A stretch of DNA of 64,000 nucleotides from Burkholderia humptydooensis (lineage in GTDB: Bacteria; Pseudomonadota; Gammaproteobacteria; Burkholderiales; Burkholderiaceae). The position numbers and the translations under genes are program-made. Location: positions 3,162,001 to 3,226,000 of the forward strand of contig NZ_CP013380.1 of NCBI RefSeq assembly GCF_001513745.1, given 5' to 3'. Positions within the stretch are counted from its first letter, which is position 1. Each line of letters starts with the position of its first letter. This document shows positions 48,006-57,019 of the stretch, piece after piece. The notes below the pieces were generated by a model. It was given only the letters and a program-made list of their open reading frames with translations, had not been told where the DNA came from and made no database searches.

Positions 48006-49517
48006 TCACGCGCCGGCGCGGTCGATCAGGAATTGCGCGAGAAGCGGCACGGGACGGCCCGTCGCGCCCTTCGCCGCGCCGCTCTTCCATGCGGTGCCCG
48101 CGATGTCGAGGTGCGCCCACGGATAGCTCTGCGCGAAGCGCGACAGGAAGCACGCAGCCGTCACGCTGCCGGCCGGCCGGCCGCCGATGTTCGCGAGATC
48201 CGCGAAGTTCGACTTCAGTTGATCCTGATACTCGTCGTCGAGCGGCAGGCGCCATGCCGGGTCGCCCGCCTCGCGCGACGCGTCGAGCAGTTCGCCCGCG
48301 AGCGCGTCGTCCGTCGAGAAGAGGCCGGTGTTGTGATGGCCGAGCGCGATGATGCACGCGCCCGTCAGCGTCGCGACGTCGACCACCGCGGCCGGCTTGA
48401 AGCGCTCCGCGTACGTGAGCGCGTCGCACAGGATGAGGCGGCCTTCCGCGTCGGTGTTGAGCACCTCGATCGTCAGGCCCTTCATGCTCGTGACGATGTC
48501 GCCCGGCTTGTTCGCGTTGCCGGCCGGCATGTTCTCGCAGGTCGGCACGATCGCGACGACGTTGATCTTCAGGCCCATTTCGGCGATCGCGCGGATCGTG
48601 CCGAGCACCGAGCCCGCGCCGCACATGTCGTACTTCATCTCGTCCATGCCCTCGCCCGGCTTCAGCGAAACGCCGCCCGAATCGAACGTGATGCCCTTGC
48701 CGACGAGCACGACGGGCGCCGCCTTCGCGGCCGCGCCCTGATACTGCAGCACGATGAACTGCGGCGGCTCGATCGAGCCCTTCGCGACCGACAGGAACGA
48801 GCCCATCTTGAGCGCCTGGATCTGCTTGAGCCCCAGCACGTCGGCTTTCAGGCCCCAGTCCTTCGCGAGCTTCTTCGCGGTGTTCGCGAGGTAGGTCGGC
48901 GTGCAGACGTTGCCCGGCAGGTTGCCGAGGTCGCGCGTCAGGTCCATTCCGTTCGCGAGCGCGACCGCCTGCTTCACGGCGACCTTCGCCGCCTTGTCGT
49001 CGGCCGGATCGACGCTGAACACGACGCGCTTGAGCGCCTGCGCGCCCACGTCCGGCTTGCTCTTCATCTGCGTGAACTTGTACGTTTCATTGCGCAGCGC
49101 GAGAATCGCCGCGCGCACGCCCCAGTCGGACGCGCGCTCGGGCACGGGCAGTTGCGCGAGCGTGAACGTGACCTGGACCACTTTCGTGCCGATGAGCGCG
49201 CGCCATGCGGCCTTCGCCGCGTCGTTGTAGGCTTTCTGGCTGAAAGCATCCTGCTTGCCCAGGCCGACGAGCAGCACACGCGACGCGCCGATACCCGAAA
49301 CTTCGTGCAAAAACAAGGTCTTGCCGAGCTTGCCGTCGATGTCGCCCGCCTTGATCACGCGCGAGACGAGGCCCTTCGTCGCTTCGTCGATGTCGAGCGC
49401 CGCGCCGGACAGGGTTTGCGCCTCGAACACGCCCAGCACGATGCAGTCGGATTTCCCCGTCAGGAAGCCCTTCGCCGCGCCTTTGCTCCAATCACAGCCT
49501 TTTATGCTAAAGTCCAT
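48006..49517 (-). CDS. pepA: leucyl aminopeptidase
   Basis: Cytoplasmic dimetal M17 aminopeptidase removing N-terminal residues; PepA can also bind DNA. 503 residues, normal. The M17 signature [10 protein letters not shown] and metal-ligand region [24 protein letters not shown] ([14 protein letters not shown]) are intact. It is divergent from lptF with a 120-bp gap. Confidence 0.96.
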   Translation of the reverse strand: MDFSIKGCDWSKGAAKGFLTGKSDCIVLGVFEAQTLSGAALDIDEATKGLVSRVIKAGDIDGKLGKTLFLHEVSGIGASRVLLVGLGKQDAFSQKAYNDAAKAAWRALIGTKVVQVTFTLAQLPVPERASDWGVRAAILALRNETYKFTQMKSKPDVGAQALKRVVFSVDPADDKAAKVAVKQAVALANGMDLTRDLGNLPGNVCTPTYLANTAKKLAKDWGLKADVLGLKQIQALKMGSFLSVAKGSIEPPQFIVLQYQGAAAKAAPVVLVGKGITFDSGGVSLKPGEGMDEMKYDMCGAGSVLGTIRAIAEMGLKINVVAIVPTCENMPAGNANKPGDIVTSMKGLTIEVLNTDAEGRLILCDALTYAERFKPAAVVDVATLTGACIIALGHHNTGLFSTDDALAGELLDASREAGDPAWRLPLDDEYQDQLKSNFADLANIGGRPAGSVTAACFLSRFAQSYPWAHLDIAGTAWKSGAAKGATGRPVPLLAQFLIDRAGA

Positions 49518-49637
49518 CGCGCTTGTCCTCGGATAAAATCTGGGCTAAGGATGAAAGCCGCAATTATCCGCTATTTTTCCCGTGCGGCGTGAGCGCCCCC
49601 CACTCGTGCGCTGTTTCCCGCCCTCTTCGCATCAATA

Positions 49638-50735
49638 ATGATCTTCGAACGCTCCCTCCAGCGCGAGCTGGCGTACACCGCCGGCGCCGTTTTCATGGTG
49701 CTGCTCACGATCATGCTGACGTCGATGATGATTCGCATCGTCGGCTACGCCGCGTCCGGCGAGGTGAATCCGAAGGACGTGCTGGTCCTGATCGGCCTCA
49801 CCGTGATCGGCTATCTCGCGATGATCCTCGTCGGCACGCTGTTCGTGTCGATCCTGTTCGTGCTCACGCGCTGGTACAAGGATTCCGAAATGGTCGTCTG
49901 GCTCGCGTCCGGCGTGAGCCTCACGCGGCTCATCAAGCCGATCGGCGTGTTCGCGACGCCGATCGTGATCCTCATCGCCTTCTTCGCGTTCGTCGGCTGG
50001 CCGTGGTCGAACCAGCAGAGCAAGCTCATCAAGGCGCGCTTCCAGCAGCGCGACGAGGTGTCGCTCCTCGCGCCCGGCCAGTTCCGCGAATCCGCGGCGA
50101 ACCACCGCGTGTTCTTCATCGAGAAGATGTCGCCCGACCAGGCGAAGGTGCAGAACGTGTTCGTCACGACGACCGAGCAAGGCAAGGTGAACGTCGTCGT
50201 GTCGCAGACGGGCCACACCGAGACGATGAAGAACGGCGACCGCTTCATCGTGCTTGAGAACGGCCGCCGCTACGACGGCGTGCCCGGCCAGCCGAACTTC
50301 AAGATCATGGAGTTCGAGCGCTACGGCGTGAAGATCCAGAGCAAGCAGATCGTGAGCCAGCCGACGACGACGGGCACGTCGACGCCCGATCTGCTGCGCA
50401 ACCCGACCAACCAGAACCTCGCCGAATTCGCGTGGCGCGCCGGGCTGCCGCTCATCGCGATCAACCTGATGATCCTCGCGATCCCGCTCGCGTATCAGAA
50501 CCCGCGCCGCGGGCGAACCGTGAACCTCGTGATGGCCGTGCTGATCTACCTCACCTATTCGAATCTGCTGAACGTCGTCCAGTCGCAAATGGAGCGGGGC
50601 AAGATCGCCTTCGGGCTCGGGCTCGTCGGGCTGCACGTGGTCGTCGCCGGTGTCGTCGCGCTGCTGTTCTGGCTGCGCGTGCGCAACCGGCCGCTCTTCT
50701 CGCGCGCCGCGTCCGGCCGCTCGCAGGGGGCCTGA
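49638..50735 (+). CDS. lptF: LPS export permease LptF
   Basis: Inner-membrane permease of the LptB2FG complex that extracts LPS from the inner membrane. 365 residues with about six transmembrane helices, three at each end, and a periplasmic jellyroll between (about 110-270). Start MIFERSLQRELAYTAGAVF is typical. lptG follows after 3 bp. Confidence 0.95.
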   Translation: MIFERSLQRELAYTAGAVFMVLLTIMLTSMMIRIVGYAASGEVNPKDVLVLIGLTVIGYLAMILVGTLFVSILFVLTRWYKDSEMVVWLASGVSLTRLIKPIGVFATPIVILIAFFAFVGWPWSNQQSKLIKARFQQRDEVSLLAPGQFRESAANHRVFFIEKMSPDQAKVQNVFVTTTEQGKVNVVVSQTGHTETMKNGDRFIVLENGRRYDGVPGQPNFKIMEFERYGVKIQSKQIVSQPTTTGTSTPDLLRNPTNQNLAEFAWRAGLPLIAINLMILAIPLAYQNPRRGRTVNLVMAVLIYLTYSNLLNVVQSQMERGKIAFGLGLVGLHVVVAGVVALLFWLRVRNRPLFSRAASGRSQGA

Positions 50736-50738
50736 CCG

Positions 50739-51890
50739 ATGCGCCTCTACGAGAAATACTTCGCGCGGCAGATCTACGTCACGTTCATCTTCGTGCTGTT
50801 CGCGTTTTCAGGGCTGTTCTTCTTCTTCGACCTGATCAGCGAGCTGAACTCGGTCGGCCACGGCAACTACAAGTTCGGCTACGCTGTGCTGCGCGTCGCG
50901 CTGCAGGCGCCGTCGCGCTTCTATGAAATCATCCCGGTCGCCGCGCTGATCAGCGCGATCTACGTGTTCGCGCAGATGGCCGCGAACTCGGAGTTCACGA
51001 TCTTCCGCGTGTCCGGCCTCGCGACGAACCAGGCGCTGCGCTCGCTCGTGAAGATCGGCGTGCCGATCGTCATCGCGACCTACCTGATCGGCGAATTCAT
51101 CGGCCCGTACTCGGATCAGTTGTCCGAGCGCGTGCGGCTCGAGGCGCTCGGCTCGTCGGTGTCGACGAACTTCGCGTCGGGCGTCTGGGTGAAGGACACG
51201 CTCACCGCGCGCGACAACGGCGAGCCCGTCACGCGCTTCGTCAACGTCGGCAAGCTGTCGCCCGACTCGACGATCAGCGACGTGCGCATCTACGAATTCG
51301 ATTCGAGGTTCAACCTGCAGAACGTGCGGATCGCGAAGAGCGGCCGCTATCAGCCGCCCGGCCACTGGCTGCTGACGGACGTCACCGACACGCAGCTCAC
51401 GAGCCTCGCGGGCAACGGCGCGACGTCGCCCGCCGATACGCTCAGCCCCGTGTATCGCGCGCAGCAGGTCACGCTGCCGCAGTATTCGCTGCGCTCGGAC
51501 CTGACGCCGCAGATCCTGTCGGTGCTGCTCGTGTCGCCCGAGCGGATGTCGCTCTTCAACCTGTTCCGCTACATCCAGCACCTGAAGGAAAACCAGCAGG
51601 ACACGCAGCGCTACGACATCGCGCTGTGGCGCAAGCTGCTGTATCCGTTCGCGGTGTTCGTGATGCTCGTGCTGTCGCTGCCGTTCGCGTATCTGCATAC
51701 TCGCGCGGGCGTCGTCGGCGTGAAGGTGTTCGGCGGGATCATGCTCGGCATGAGCTTCCAGCTCTTCAACACGCTGTTCTCGCACATCGGCACGCTGAAC
51801 ACGTGGCCCGCGCCGCTCACCGCCGCGCTGCCCGGCTGCATCTACCTCGCGCTCGGCCTCTTCGCGCTGAAGTGGGTCGATCGGCACTGA
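50739..51890 (+). CDS. lptG: LPS export permease LptG
   Basis: Partner permease of LptF. 383 residues, same topology (six helices flanking a periplasmic domain). It starts MRLYEKYFARQIYVTFIFV, and the C-terminal helices carry LYPFAVFVMLVLSLPFAYL. A 3-bp gap shows tight co-translation. lptA, lptB and lptC are elsewhere. Confidence 0.95.
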   Translation: MRLYEKYFARQIYVTFIFVLFAFSGLFFFFDLISELNSVGHGNYKFGYAVLRVALQAPSRFYEIIPVAALISAIYVFAQMAANSEFTIFRVSGLATNQALRSLVKIGVPIVIATYLIGEFIGPYSDQLSERVRLEALGSSVSTNFASGVWVKDTLTARDNGEPVTRFVNVGKLSPDSTISDVRIYEFDSRFNLQNVRIAKSGRYQPPGHWLLTDVTDTQLTSLAGNGATSPADTLSPVYRAQQVTLPQYSLRSDLTPQILSVLLVSPERMSLFNLFRYIQHLKENQQDTQRYDIALWRKLLYPFAVFVMLVLSLPFAYLHTRAGVVGVKVFGGIMLGMSFQLFNTLFSHIGTLNTWPAPLTAALPGCIYLALGLFALKWVDRH

Positions 51891-51916
51891 GCGCGCGCAC
51901 GTCATCGGAGGGCGTG

Positions 51917-52303
51917 ATGAATCGACACGGAATCGTCCTTTTCGGCCACGGCGCGCGCGACGCGCGCTGGGCCGAGCCGTTCGAGCGCCTCGCGGCGAAG
52001 CTGCGCGCGGCGCGCGGCGCCGATGTGCCCGTCGTGCTCGCGTTTCTCGAATTGATGGAGCCGTCGCTCGTCGCGGCGGCAGCCGCGCTCGCCGCACGAG
52101 GCTGCGACGCGATCACCGTGATTCCGGTGTTCTTCGGCGAGGGCGGCCACGTTCGGCGCGACCTGCCGCAACTGATCGATGCGTGCCGCGCCGCGCAGCC
52201 GGGAATCGACATCCGCTGCGCGACCGCGGTCGGCGAAGACGATGCGGTGCTCGACGCGATCGTCGCATATTGCGTGCGGGCGAGCGAGGGTCCCGCGCGT
52301 TGA
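51917..52303 (+). CDS. CbiX/SirB-type sirohydrochlorin chelatase
   Basis: A 128-residue short-form CbiX (CbiXS/SirB half). Its GIVLFGHGARDARWAEPFE start, LAFLELMEPSLVAAA and VIPVFFGEGGHVRRDLP match the family, with two metal-binding histidines (His10-region HGAR and GGH). It would insert iron for sirohaem or cobalt for B12. The facing cobA and the neighbouring cys operon favour sirohaem supply for CysI; the cob cluster leaves cobalt open. Confidence 0.88.
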   Translation: MNRHGIVLFGHGARDARWAEPFERLAAKLRAARGADVPVVLAFLELMEPSLVAAAAALAARGCDAITVIPVFFGEGGHVRRDLPQLIDACRAAQPGIDIRCATAVGEDDAVLDAIVAYCVRASEGPAR

Positions 52304-52361
52304 TCGCTCGCCGCTTGCGCGGGCCGCTCCGCTCGTGACGGCCGGCGCGGCGACATAAAAG

Positions 52362-52382
52362 ACGCCGGCTCATCGCCGGCGT
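52362..52382. terminator. hairpin between CbiX and cobA
   Basis: ACGCCGGC-tcatc-GCCGGCGT. On the minus strand it is followed by a T-rich run (TTTTATG), so it chiefly ends the cys-cobA transcript; it lies 100 bp past the cobA stop. Confidence 0.75.
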
Positions 52383-52434
52383 GTCGTTCGTTTTGCGTGT
52401 CTCGCGCGCTTTGCGTCTATCGCGCGGTTCGCTT

Positions 52435-52470
52435 CTTTCGTTCGTGTCTTTCGTTCGTGTCTTTCCTTCG
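52435..52470. repeat. 13-bp tandem repeat downstream of cobA
   Basis: CTTTCGTTCGTGT occurs twice exactly (52435-52447 and 52448-52460), with a degenerate third copy. T/C-rich on the plus strand, between converging genes; no coding role. Confidence 0.75.
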
Positions 52471-52482
52471 TTTCGCACCGCA

Positions 52483-53271
52483 TCACGCGGCGCTGCGCAT
52501 CCCGCGCTTGCCCCTTTCGTCCCTTTCGTCGCCCGACTGCTCGTCCGCGAGCCGCTGCGCACGTTCGGCGAACGCGTCGCCGATCATCAGCAGGCTCGGC
52601 TGCGCCGGATCGAGCCACGCCTGCGCGGCGCCCGCCGCCATCTCGGCGAGCGTGAGCGTCAGCGTGCGCTCGCGCGGCGTGCTGCACGCCTCGACGATCG
52701 CCACAGGCGTCGCGCCCGCCCGCCCCGCGTCGATCAGTTGCCGCGCGATGCCGGGCGCGCTGTCGCGGCCCATGTAGTAGACGAGCGAATCCGCCCTTAC
52801 CTGCTCGCGGATCTCGTCGCTGCCGGGCGCGCGGCTGTGCGTCGCGAACGCGACGCTGCGCGCGACGCCGCGCAGCGTCAGCGAGCGCCTGAGCGTCGCG
52901 GCGCCCGCGAGCGCCGCCGTGATGCCCGGCACGACCTCGTAATCGATGCCGGCTGCTTCGAGCGCGCGCATCTCCTCGTCCGCACGGCCGAACAGCATCG
53001 GATCGCCGCCCTTCAGCCGCACGACGATCGCATGCTCGCGCGCCGCGTCGACGATCTGCTTGTTGATGAAGTGCTGCGCGGTCGAGCGCTGCCCGCAGCG
53101 CTTGCCGACCGCGATCCTGCGCGCGCGCGGCGCGTAGTCGAGCATCGCGGGCTCGACGAGCGCGTCGTGCAGCACGACGTCGGCATCGGCGAGCAGGCGC
53201 GCGCCGCGCACCGTGATGAGGTCCGCCGCGCCCGGCCCTGCACCGATCAGATACACCTTACCCATTGGCAT
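52483..53271 (-). CDS. cobA: uroporphyrinogen-III C-methyltransferase
   Basis: SAM-dependent C2/C7 methylation of uroporphyrinogen III to precorrin-2, the branch to sirohaem and cobalamin. 262 residues, stand-alone (no CysG oxidase/chelatase domain). GAGPGAADLIT, RLKGGDPMLFGR and VPGITAALAGAA are diagnostic. Start chosen at ATG 53271 (AGGGG 5 nt upstream); ATG 53265 is only two codons later. It ends the cys operon, 53 bp after cysN. Confidence 0.93.
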   Translation of the reverse strand: MPMGKVYLIGAGPGAADLITVRGARLLADADVVLHDALVEPAMLDYAPRARRIAVGKRCGQRSTAQHFINKQIVDAAREHAIVVRLKGGDPMLFGRADEEMRALEAAGIDYEVVPGITAALAGAATLRRSLTLRGVARSVAFATHSRAPGSDEIREQVRADSLVYYMGRDSAPGIARQLIDAGRAGATPVAIVEACSTPRERTLTLTLAEMAAGAAQAWLDPAQPSLLMIGDAFAERAQRLADEQSGDERDERGKRGMRSAA

Positions 53272-53324
53272 CGATCCCCTTCGTGCGCGCGTGCCCGCGG
53301 GCGCCGCCGATGCGGCGCGCGACG

Positions 53325-54641
53325 TCACGCGGAAAACGCACGAATCATACCCGCGGCGACCGTGTGATGGGTCGCCTCGTCGATCAGCACGAACGCGCCC
53401 GTGCCCGGATGCACGTCGTACGTGTCGCAGACGATCGGCTTTTGCAGCGTCAGCGCGACGCGGCCGATGTCGTTCATCTTCAGCTCGTGGCGATCGGTCG
53501 CGTGCGACAGCGTGTGCACGTCAAGCACCTGCTTGAGCGCGCCGATCTTCGTGAACACGGTGTTCGTCGTTTGCTTGAGCAAATACTTGCGCTGCGGCGA
53601 AAGCGGCGTCTCGTCGAACCAGCAGAGGTCCGCCTCGAGCTTCTTCGCCGGCTCGACGGGCTGCGCGCGCGGCACGAACGTGTCGCCGCGCGACACGTCG
53701 ACGTCCTCGGCGAGACGGATCGTCACCGCCTGCCCCGCGAACGCGCGATCGACTGCCGCCGTGCCGCCGGGCACCGGCGCGATGATCTCGGCGACCGTCG
53801 CCGCGCGGTTCGACGGCAGCACGGCGATCTCGTCGCCGATCTTCACCTCGCCCGCCTCGATACGACCCATGTAGCCGCGGAAATCGTCGGCCGAGCTGCC
53901 GTCCTGGCGCGCGACCCATTGCACCGGGAAGCGCAGCGCGTCATGCGCCTGCACCTCGACGGGCAGCGTCTCGAGCACGTTCAGGAGCGGCTCGCCCGCG
54001 TACCACGGCATACGCTCGCTCGCCGCGACGATGTTGTCGCCCTTCAGCGCCGACACCGGCACGAAGCGCACGTCGGCCAGGCCGAGCTGCTGCGCTAGCT
54101 TCACGTATGCGTCGCGGATCTCGTTGAAGCGGGCCTCGCTGTAGTCGACGAGATCCATCTTGTTGATCGCGACGATCACGTGCTGCAGATCGAGCAGCTT
54201 GACGATCGCGCTGTGGCGCTTCGTCTGCGGCAGCAGTTGCGCGGCGCCGTCTTCGAACGTCACGCGCGTCGCGTCGATCAGGATGATCGCCGCGTGCGCG
54301 GTCGACGCGCCCGTCACCATGTTGCGCGTGTACTGCTCGTGGCCCGGCGTGTCGGCGATGATGAACTTGCGCTTCGCGGTCGCGAAGTAGCGGTACGCGA
54401 CGTCGATCGTGATGCCCTGCTCGCGCTCGGCCTCGAGGCCGTCGGTGAGCAGCGCGAGGTCGAGCTCGTCGCCCACCGTGCGCTTGTTCTTTGCGCGCGA
54501 CAGCGCGGAAAGCTGGTCGGACAGCACCGCCTTGCTGTCGTACAGCAGCCGCCCGATCAGCGTGCTCTTGCCGTCGTCCACGCTGCCCGCCGTGATGAAC
54601 CGCAGTACGCCGAGGTCTTCGTTGTTCTCGATGATGCTCAT
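53325..54641 (-). CDS. cysN: sulfate adenylyltransferase subunit 1 (GTPase)
   Basis: GTP-driven subunit that with CysD makes APS from sulfate and ATP. 438 residues, no CysC kinase fused. G1 motif GSVDDGKS at 19-26, G3 DTPGHEQYTRNM, G4 NKMDLVDY and elongation-factor-like domains follow. It is 22 bp after cysD. Confidence 0.96.
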   Translation of the reverse strand: MSIIENNEDLGVLRFITAGSVDDGKSTLIGRLLYDSKAVLSDQLSALSRAKNKRTVGDELDLALLTDGLEAEREQGITIDVAYRYFATAKRKFIIADTPGHEQYTRNMVTGASTAHAAIILIDATRVTFEDGAAQLLPQTKRHSAIVKLLDLQHVIVAINKMDLVDYSEARFNEIRDAYVKLAQQLGLADVRFVPVSALKGDNIVAASERMPWYAGEPLLNVLETLPVEVQAHDALRFPVQWVARQDGSSADDFRGYMGRIEAGEVKIGDEIAVLPSNRAATVAEIIAPVPGGTAAVDRAFAGQAVTIRLAEDVDVSRGDTFVPRAQPVEPAKKLEADLCWFDETPLSPQRKYLLKQTTNTVFTKIGALKQVLDVHTLSHATDRHELKMNDIGRVALTLQKPIVCDTYDVHPGTGAFVLIDEATHHTVAAGMIRAFSA

Positions 54642-54663
54642 GATGGATGTGTCCTCGCGTGCG

Positions 54664-55629
54664 TCAGAAATAGCCCTGCTTCTTGCGCTGCTCCATCGCG
54701 GCCTCCGACGCCTGGTCGTCCATCCGCGTCGCGCCGCGCTCCGTGATCTCCGTCACCGCCGTCTCCGCGATGATCTTCTCCACGTCGTCAGCGTCGCTCT
54801 CGACCGGGCATGTGCACGAGATGTCGCCCACCGTGCGGAACCGCACGAGCGCCTCTTCGCTTGTCTCGCCCTCGCGCATCGGCGTGAGCGGCGTGACGGG
54901 CACGAGCAGGCCGTTGCGGCGCACGATCTCGCGGCGGTGCGCGTAGTAGATCGACGGCAGTTCGAGCTGCTCGCGCGCGACGTACTGCCACACGTCGAGC
55001 TCCGTCCAGTTCGAGATCGGGAACACGCGCAGGTGCTCGCCCTGGTGCAGCCGCGCGTTGTACAGGCTCCACAGCTCCGGGCGCTGCGCCTTCGGGTCCC
55101 ACTGGCCGAATTCGTCGCGAAACGAGAAGATCCGCTCCTTCGCGCGCGCCTTCTCTTCGTCGCGCCGCGCGCCGCCGATCATCGCGGTATAGCCGTGCTG
55201 CTCGATCGTCTCGAGCAGCGTGACGGCCTGCGCGGCGTTGCGCGAATCCGTCTCGCGGCGCAGCACCACGGTGCCGCGCGCAATCGAATCCTCGACGTGG
55301 CCGACGACGAGCTCCGCGCCGATCTCCTTCGCGCGGCGGTCGCGGAAGTCGATCACCTCGTCGTAGTTGTGGCCCGTGTCGATGTGCACGAGCGGAAACG
55401 GCAGCGCCGTCTTGCGGTTCGCGCCGAGCCCGAACGCCTTGAGCGCGAGATGCAGCACGACGACCGAATCCTTGCCGCCCGAGAACAGCAGCGCCGGCTT
55501 GCTGCACTCGGCGACGAGCTCGCGCAGGATGTGGATCGACTCGGCCTCGAGCCAGTCGAGATGGCCCATCCGGCTCGTCGACGCGCCGGCGGACGGGGCA
55601 AAAGCGGATTGTTCGAGCGTCGTGCTCAT
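54664..55629 (-). CDS. cysD: sulfate adenylyltransferase subunit 2
   Basis: ATP-pyrophosphatase subunit of ATP sulfurylase. 321 residues. The PP-loop SGGKDSVV is at residues 50-56, and YTAMIGGARRDEEKARAKER and the C-terminal RMDDQASEAAMEQRKKQGYF are typical. Follows cysH after 79 bp. Confidence 0.96.
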   Translation of the reverse strand: MSTTLEQSAFAPSAGASTSRMGHLDWLEAESIHILRELVAECSKPALLFSGGKDSVVVLHLALKAFGLGANRKTALPFPLVHIDTGHNYDEVIDFRDRRAKEIGAELVVGHVEDSIARGTVVLRRETDSRNAAQAVTLLETIEQHGYTAMIGGARRDEEKARAKERIFSFRDEFGQWDPKAQRPELWSLYNARLHQGEHLRVFPISNWTELDVWQYVAREQLELPSIYYAHRREIVRRNGLLVPVTPLTPMREGETSEEALVRFRTVGDISCTCPVESDADDVEKIIAETAVTEITERGATRMDDQASEAAMEQRKKQGYF

Positions 55630-55708
55630 GATTACGGTCCTTGTCTGGGTTCGTGCCGCCGGGCTGGCCGGCGGCGCAATCTGACTATCTTATTATGCGG
55701 CGGCCGCC

Positions 55709-56458
55709 TCAGGCGGAAGCCGATTCGGCTCCGGCCGACGGCACCGGCGTGATCGCGATGTGCAGCCCGCACTCCTTCGTGTCGCGCGACTCCCACCACC
55801 AGCGGCCCGCGCGGCTGTCCTCGCCGGGACGGATCGCGCGCGTGCACGGCTCGCAGCCGATGCTCGGATAGCCGCGCGCGTGCAGCGGATTGACGGGCAC
55901 GTCGAACGCCTTCAGGTAAGCCCACACGTCGCGTTCGGTCCAGTCGGCGAGCGGGTTGTACTTCGCGATCCCGCGCGCGGCGTCGTGCTCCTCTTCGTGG
56001 AGCTCCGCGCGCGTGACCGACTGCTCGCGCCGCTGGCCCGTCACCCATGCGTCGACGCCCGCGAGCGCGCGGTTCAGCGGCTCGACCTTGCGGATCTCGC
56101 AGCAGCGCTTGCGCAGCTCGACGCTCTCGTAGAACGCGTTCAGGCCGTGCTCGGCGACGTACGCGTCGACCGCGTCCTGCCGGGGGTGGAACTGCTCGAT
56201 CTCGTAGCCGTAGCGCTCGCGCACGCGCTCGATCATGCCGAGCGTCTCCGTATGCAAGCGGCCGGTATTCAGCGAGAAGATGCCGATCGCGACGCTCTTC
56301 GACAGGATCGCATGCGTAATCAGCATATCTTCCGCCGCGAGGCTGCTCGCGAGCTTGACCTTCGGATGACGGCCGGCGATTTGCGCGAGCAGCGCGTCGA
56401 GCCGCCCGATCTTGCCGGCGAGCGCCGGGGTCAGCGTCGTTGCGTCGGCGGCGCTCAT
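55709..56458 (-). CDS. cysH: assimilatory adenylyl-sulfate (APS) reductase
   Basis: Reduces APS to sulfite. 249 residues. It carries four cluster cysteines (Cys119-Cys120 in KRCCEIRK, and Cys202/Cys205 in GCEPC) plus the catalytic Cys230 in ECGLH. The CC...CxxC set marks the [4Fe-4S] APS-reducing type rather than the PAPS-specific E. coli type. No cysC lies in the operon, which agrees. ATG overlaps the DUF934 stop (ATGA). Confidence 0.95.
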   Translation of the reverse strand: MSAADATTLTPALAGKIGRLDALLAQIAGRHPKVKLASSLAAEDMLITHAILSKSVAIGIFSLNTGRLHTETLGMIERVRERYGYEIEQFHPRQDAVDAYVAEHGLNAFYESVELRKRCCEIRKVEPLNRALAGVDAWVTGQRREQSVTRAELHEEEHDAARGIAKYNPLADWTERDVWAYLKAFDVPVNPLHARGYPSIGCEPCTRAIRPGEDSRAGRWWWESRDTKECGLHIAITPVPSAGAESASA

Positions 56459-56997
56459 GCGTTCACCTTCGCTTCGGCCGCCGCCGCGCGGCGGCGGAAC
56501 AGCGGCGCCGGCTCGTCGAACGCGCCCTGGTAGCGCTGCGAGAACTCGCCGAACGCGTTCAGCGCGTCGCGGATGTCCTTGTCCGCGCGCACCGCGAACG
56601 CATCGAAGCCGCAGCGCGACAGGTAAAGGATCTGGTCGCGCAGCACGTCGCCGATCGCGCGCAGCTCGCCCGTCCAGCCGTGGCGCTCGCGCAGCAGGCG
56701 CGCGATGCTGTAGCCGCGGCCATCCGCGAAGCGCGGGAATTCGACGCCGATCACCGCGATGCGGCCGAAATCGGCCACGAGGTCGGCGGGTTCGCTGTCG
56801 GGCGCGAGCCACACGCCGAGTTCGTCCTTCGTCTTCGCGGCGACGAGCGCGTCGCGCGCCTCCAGCCACAGCGCGAGCGGCACGAGCACCTTGCCGGCCG
56901 GCAGCGCGTCGAGTGCGGGCAGCGCGCCGTCTTCGGCCGCGCGCACGACTTGCCATGCGTCGTCGACCACTTCGCGATTCTTGATAATCAAAGCCAT
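56455..56997 (-). CDS. DUF934 family protein of the cys operon
   Basis: A 180-residue protein, usually found between cysI and cysH in proteobacteria. It has a conserved ALWLEARDAL and RFADGRGYSIARLLRERHGWTGELRAIGDVLRDQ-type core (quoted segment RFADGRGYSIARLLRER). No cofactor motif is visible. Its consistent linkage suggests a role in sulfite reduction, for example in electron supply, but this is inference. Confidence 0.88.
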   Translation of the reverse strand: MALIIKNREVVDDAWQVVRAAEDGALPALDALPAGKVLVPLALWLEARDALVAAKTKDELGVWLAPDSEPADLVADFGRIAVIGVEFPRFADGRGYSIARLLRERHGWTGELRAIGDVLRDQILYLSRCGFDAFAVRADKDIRDALNAFGEFSQRYQGAFDEPAPLFRRRAAAAEAKVNA

Positions 56998-57019
56998 CTG
57001 CTGATTCCTCTGCGCTGGG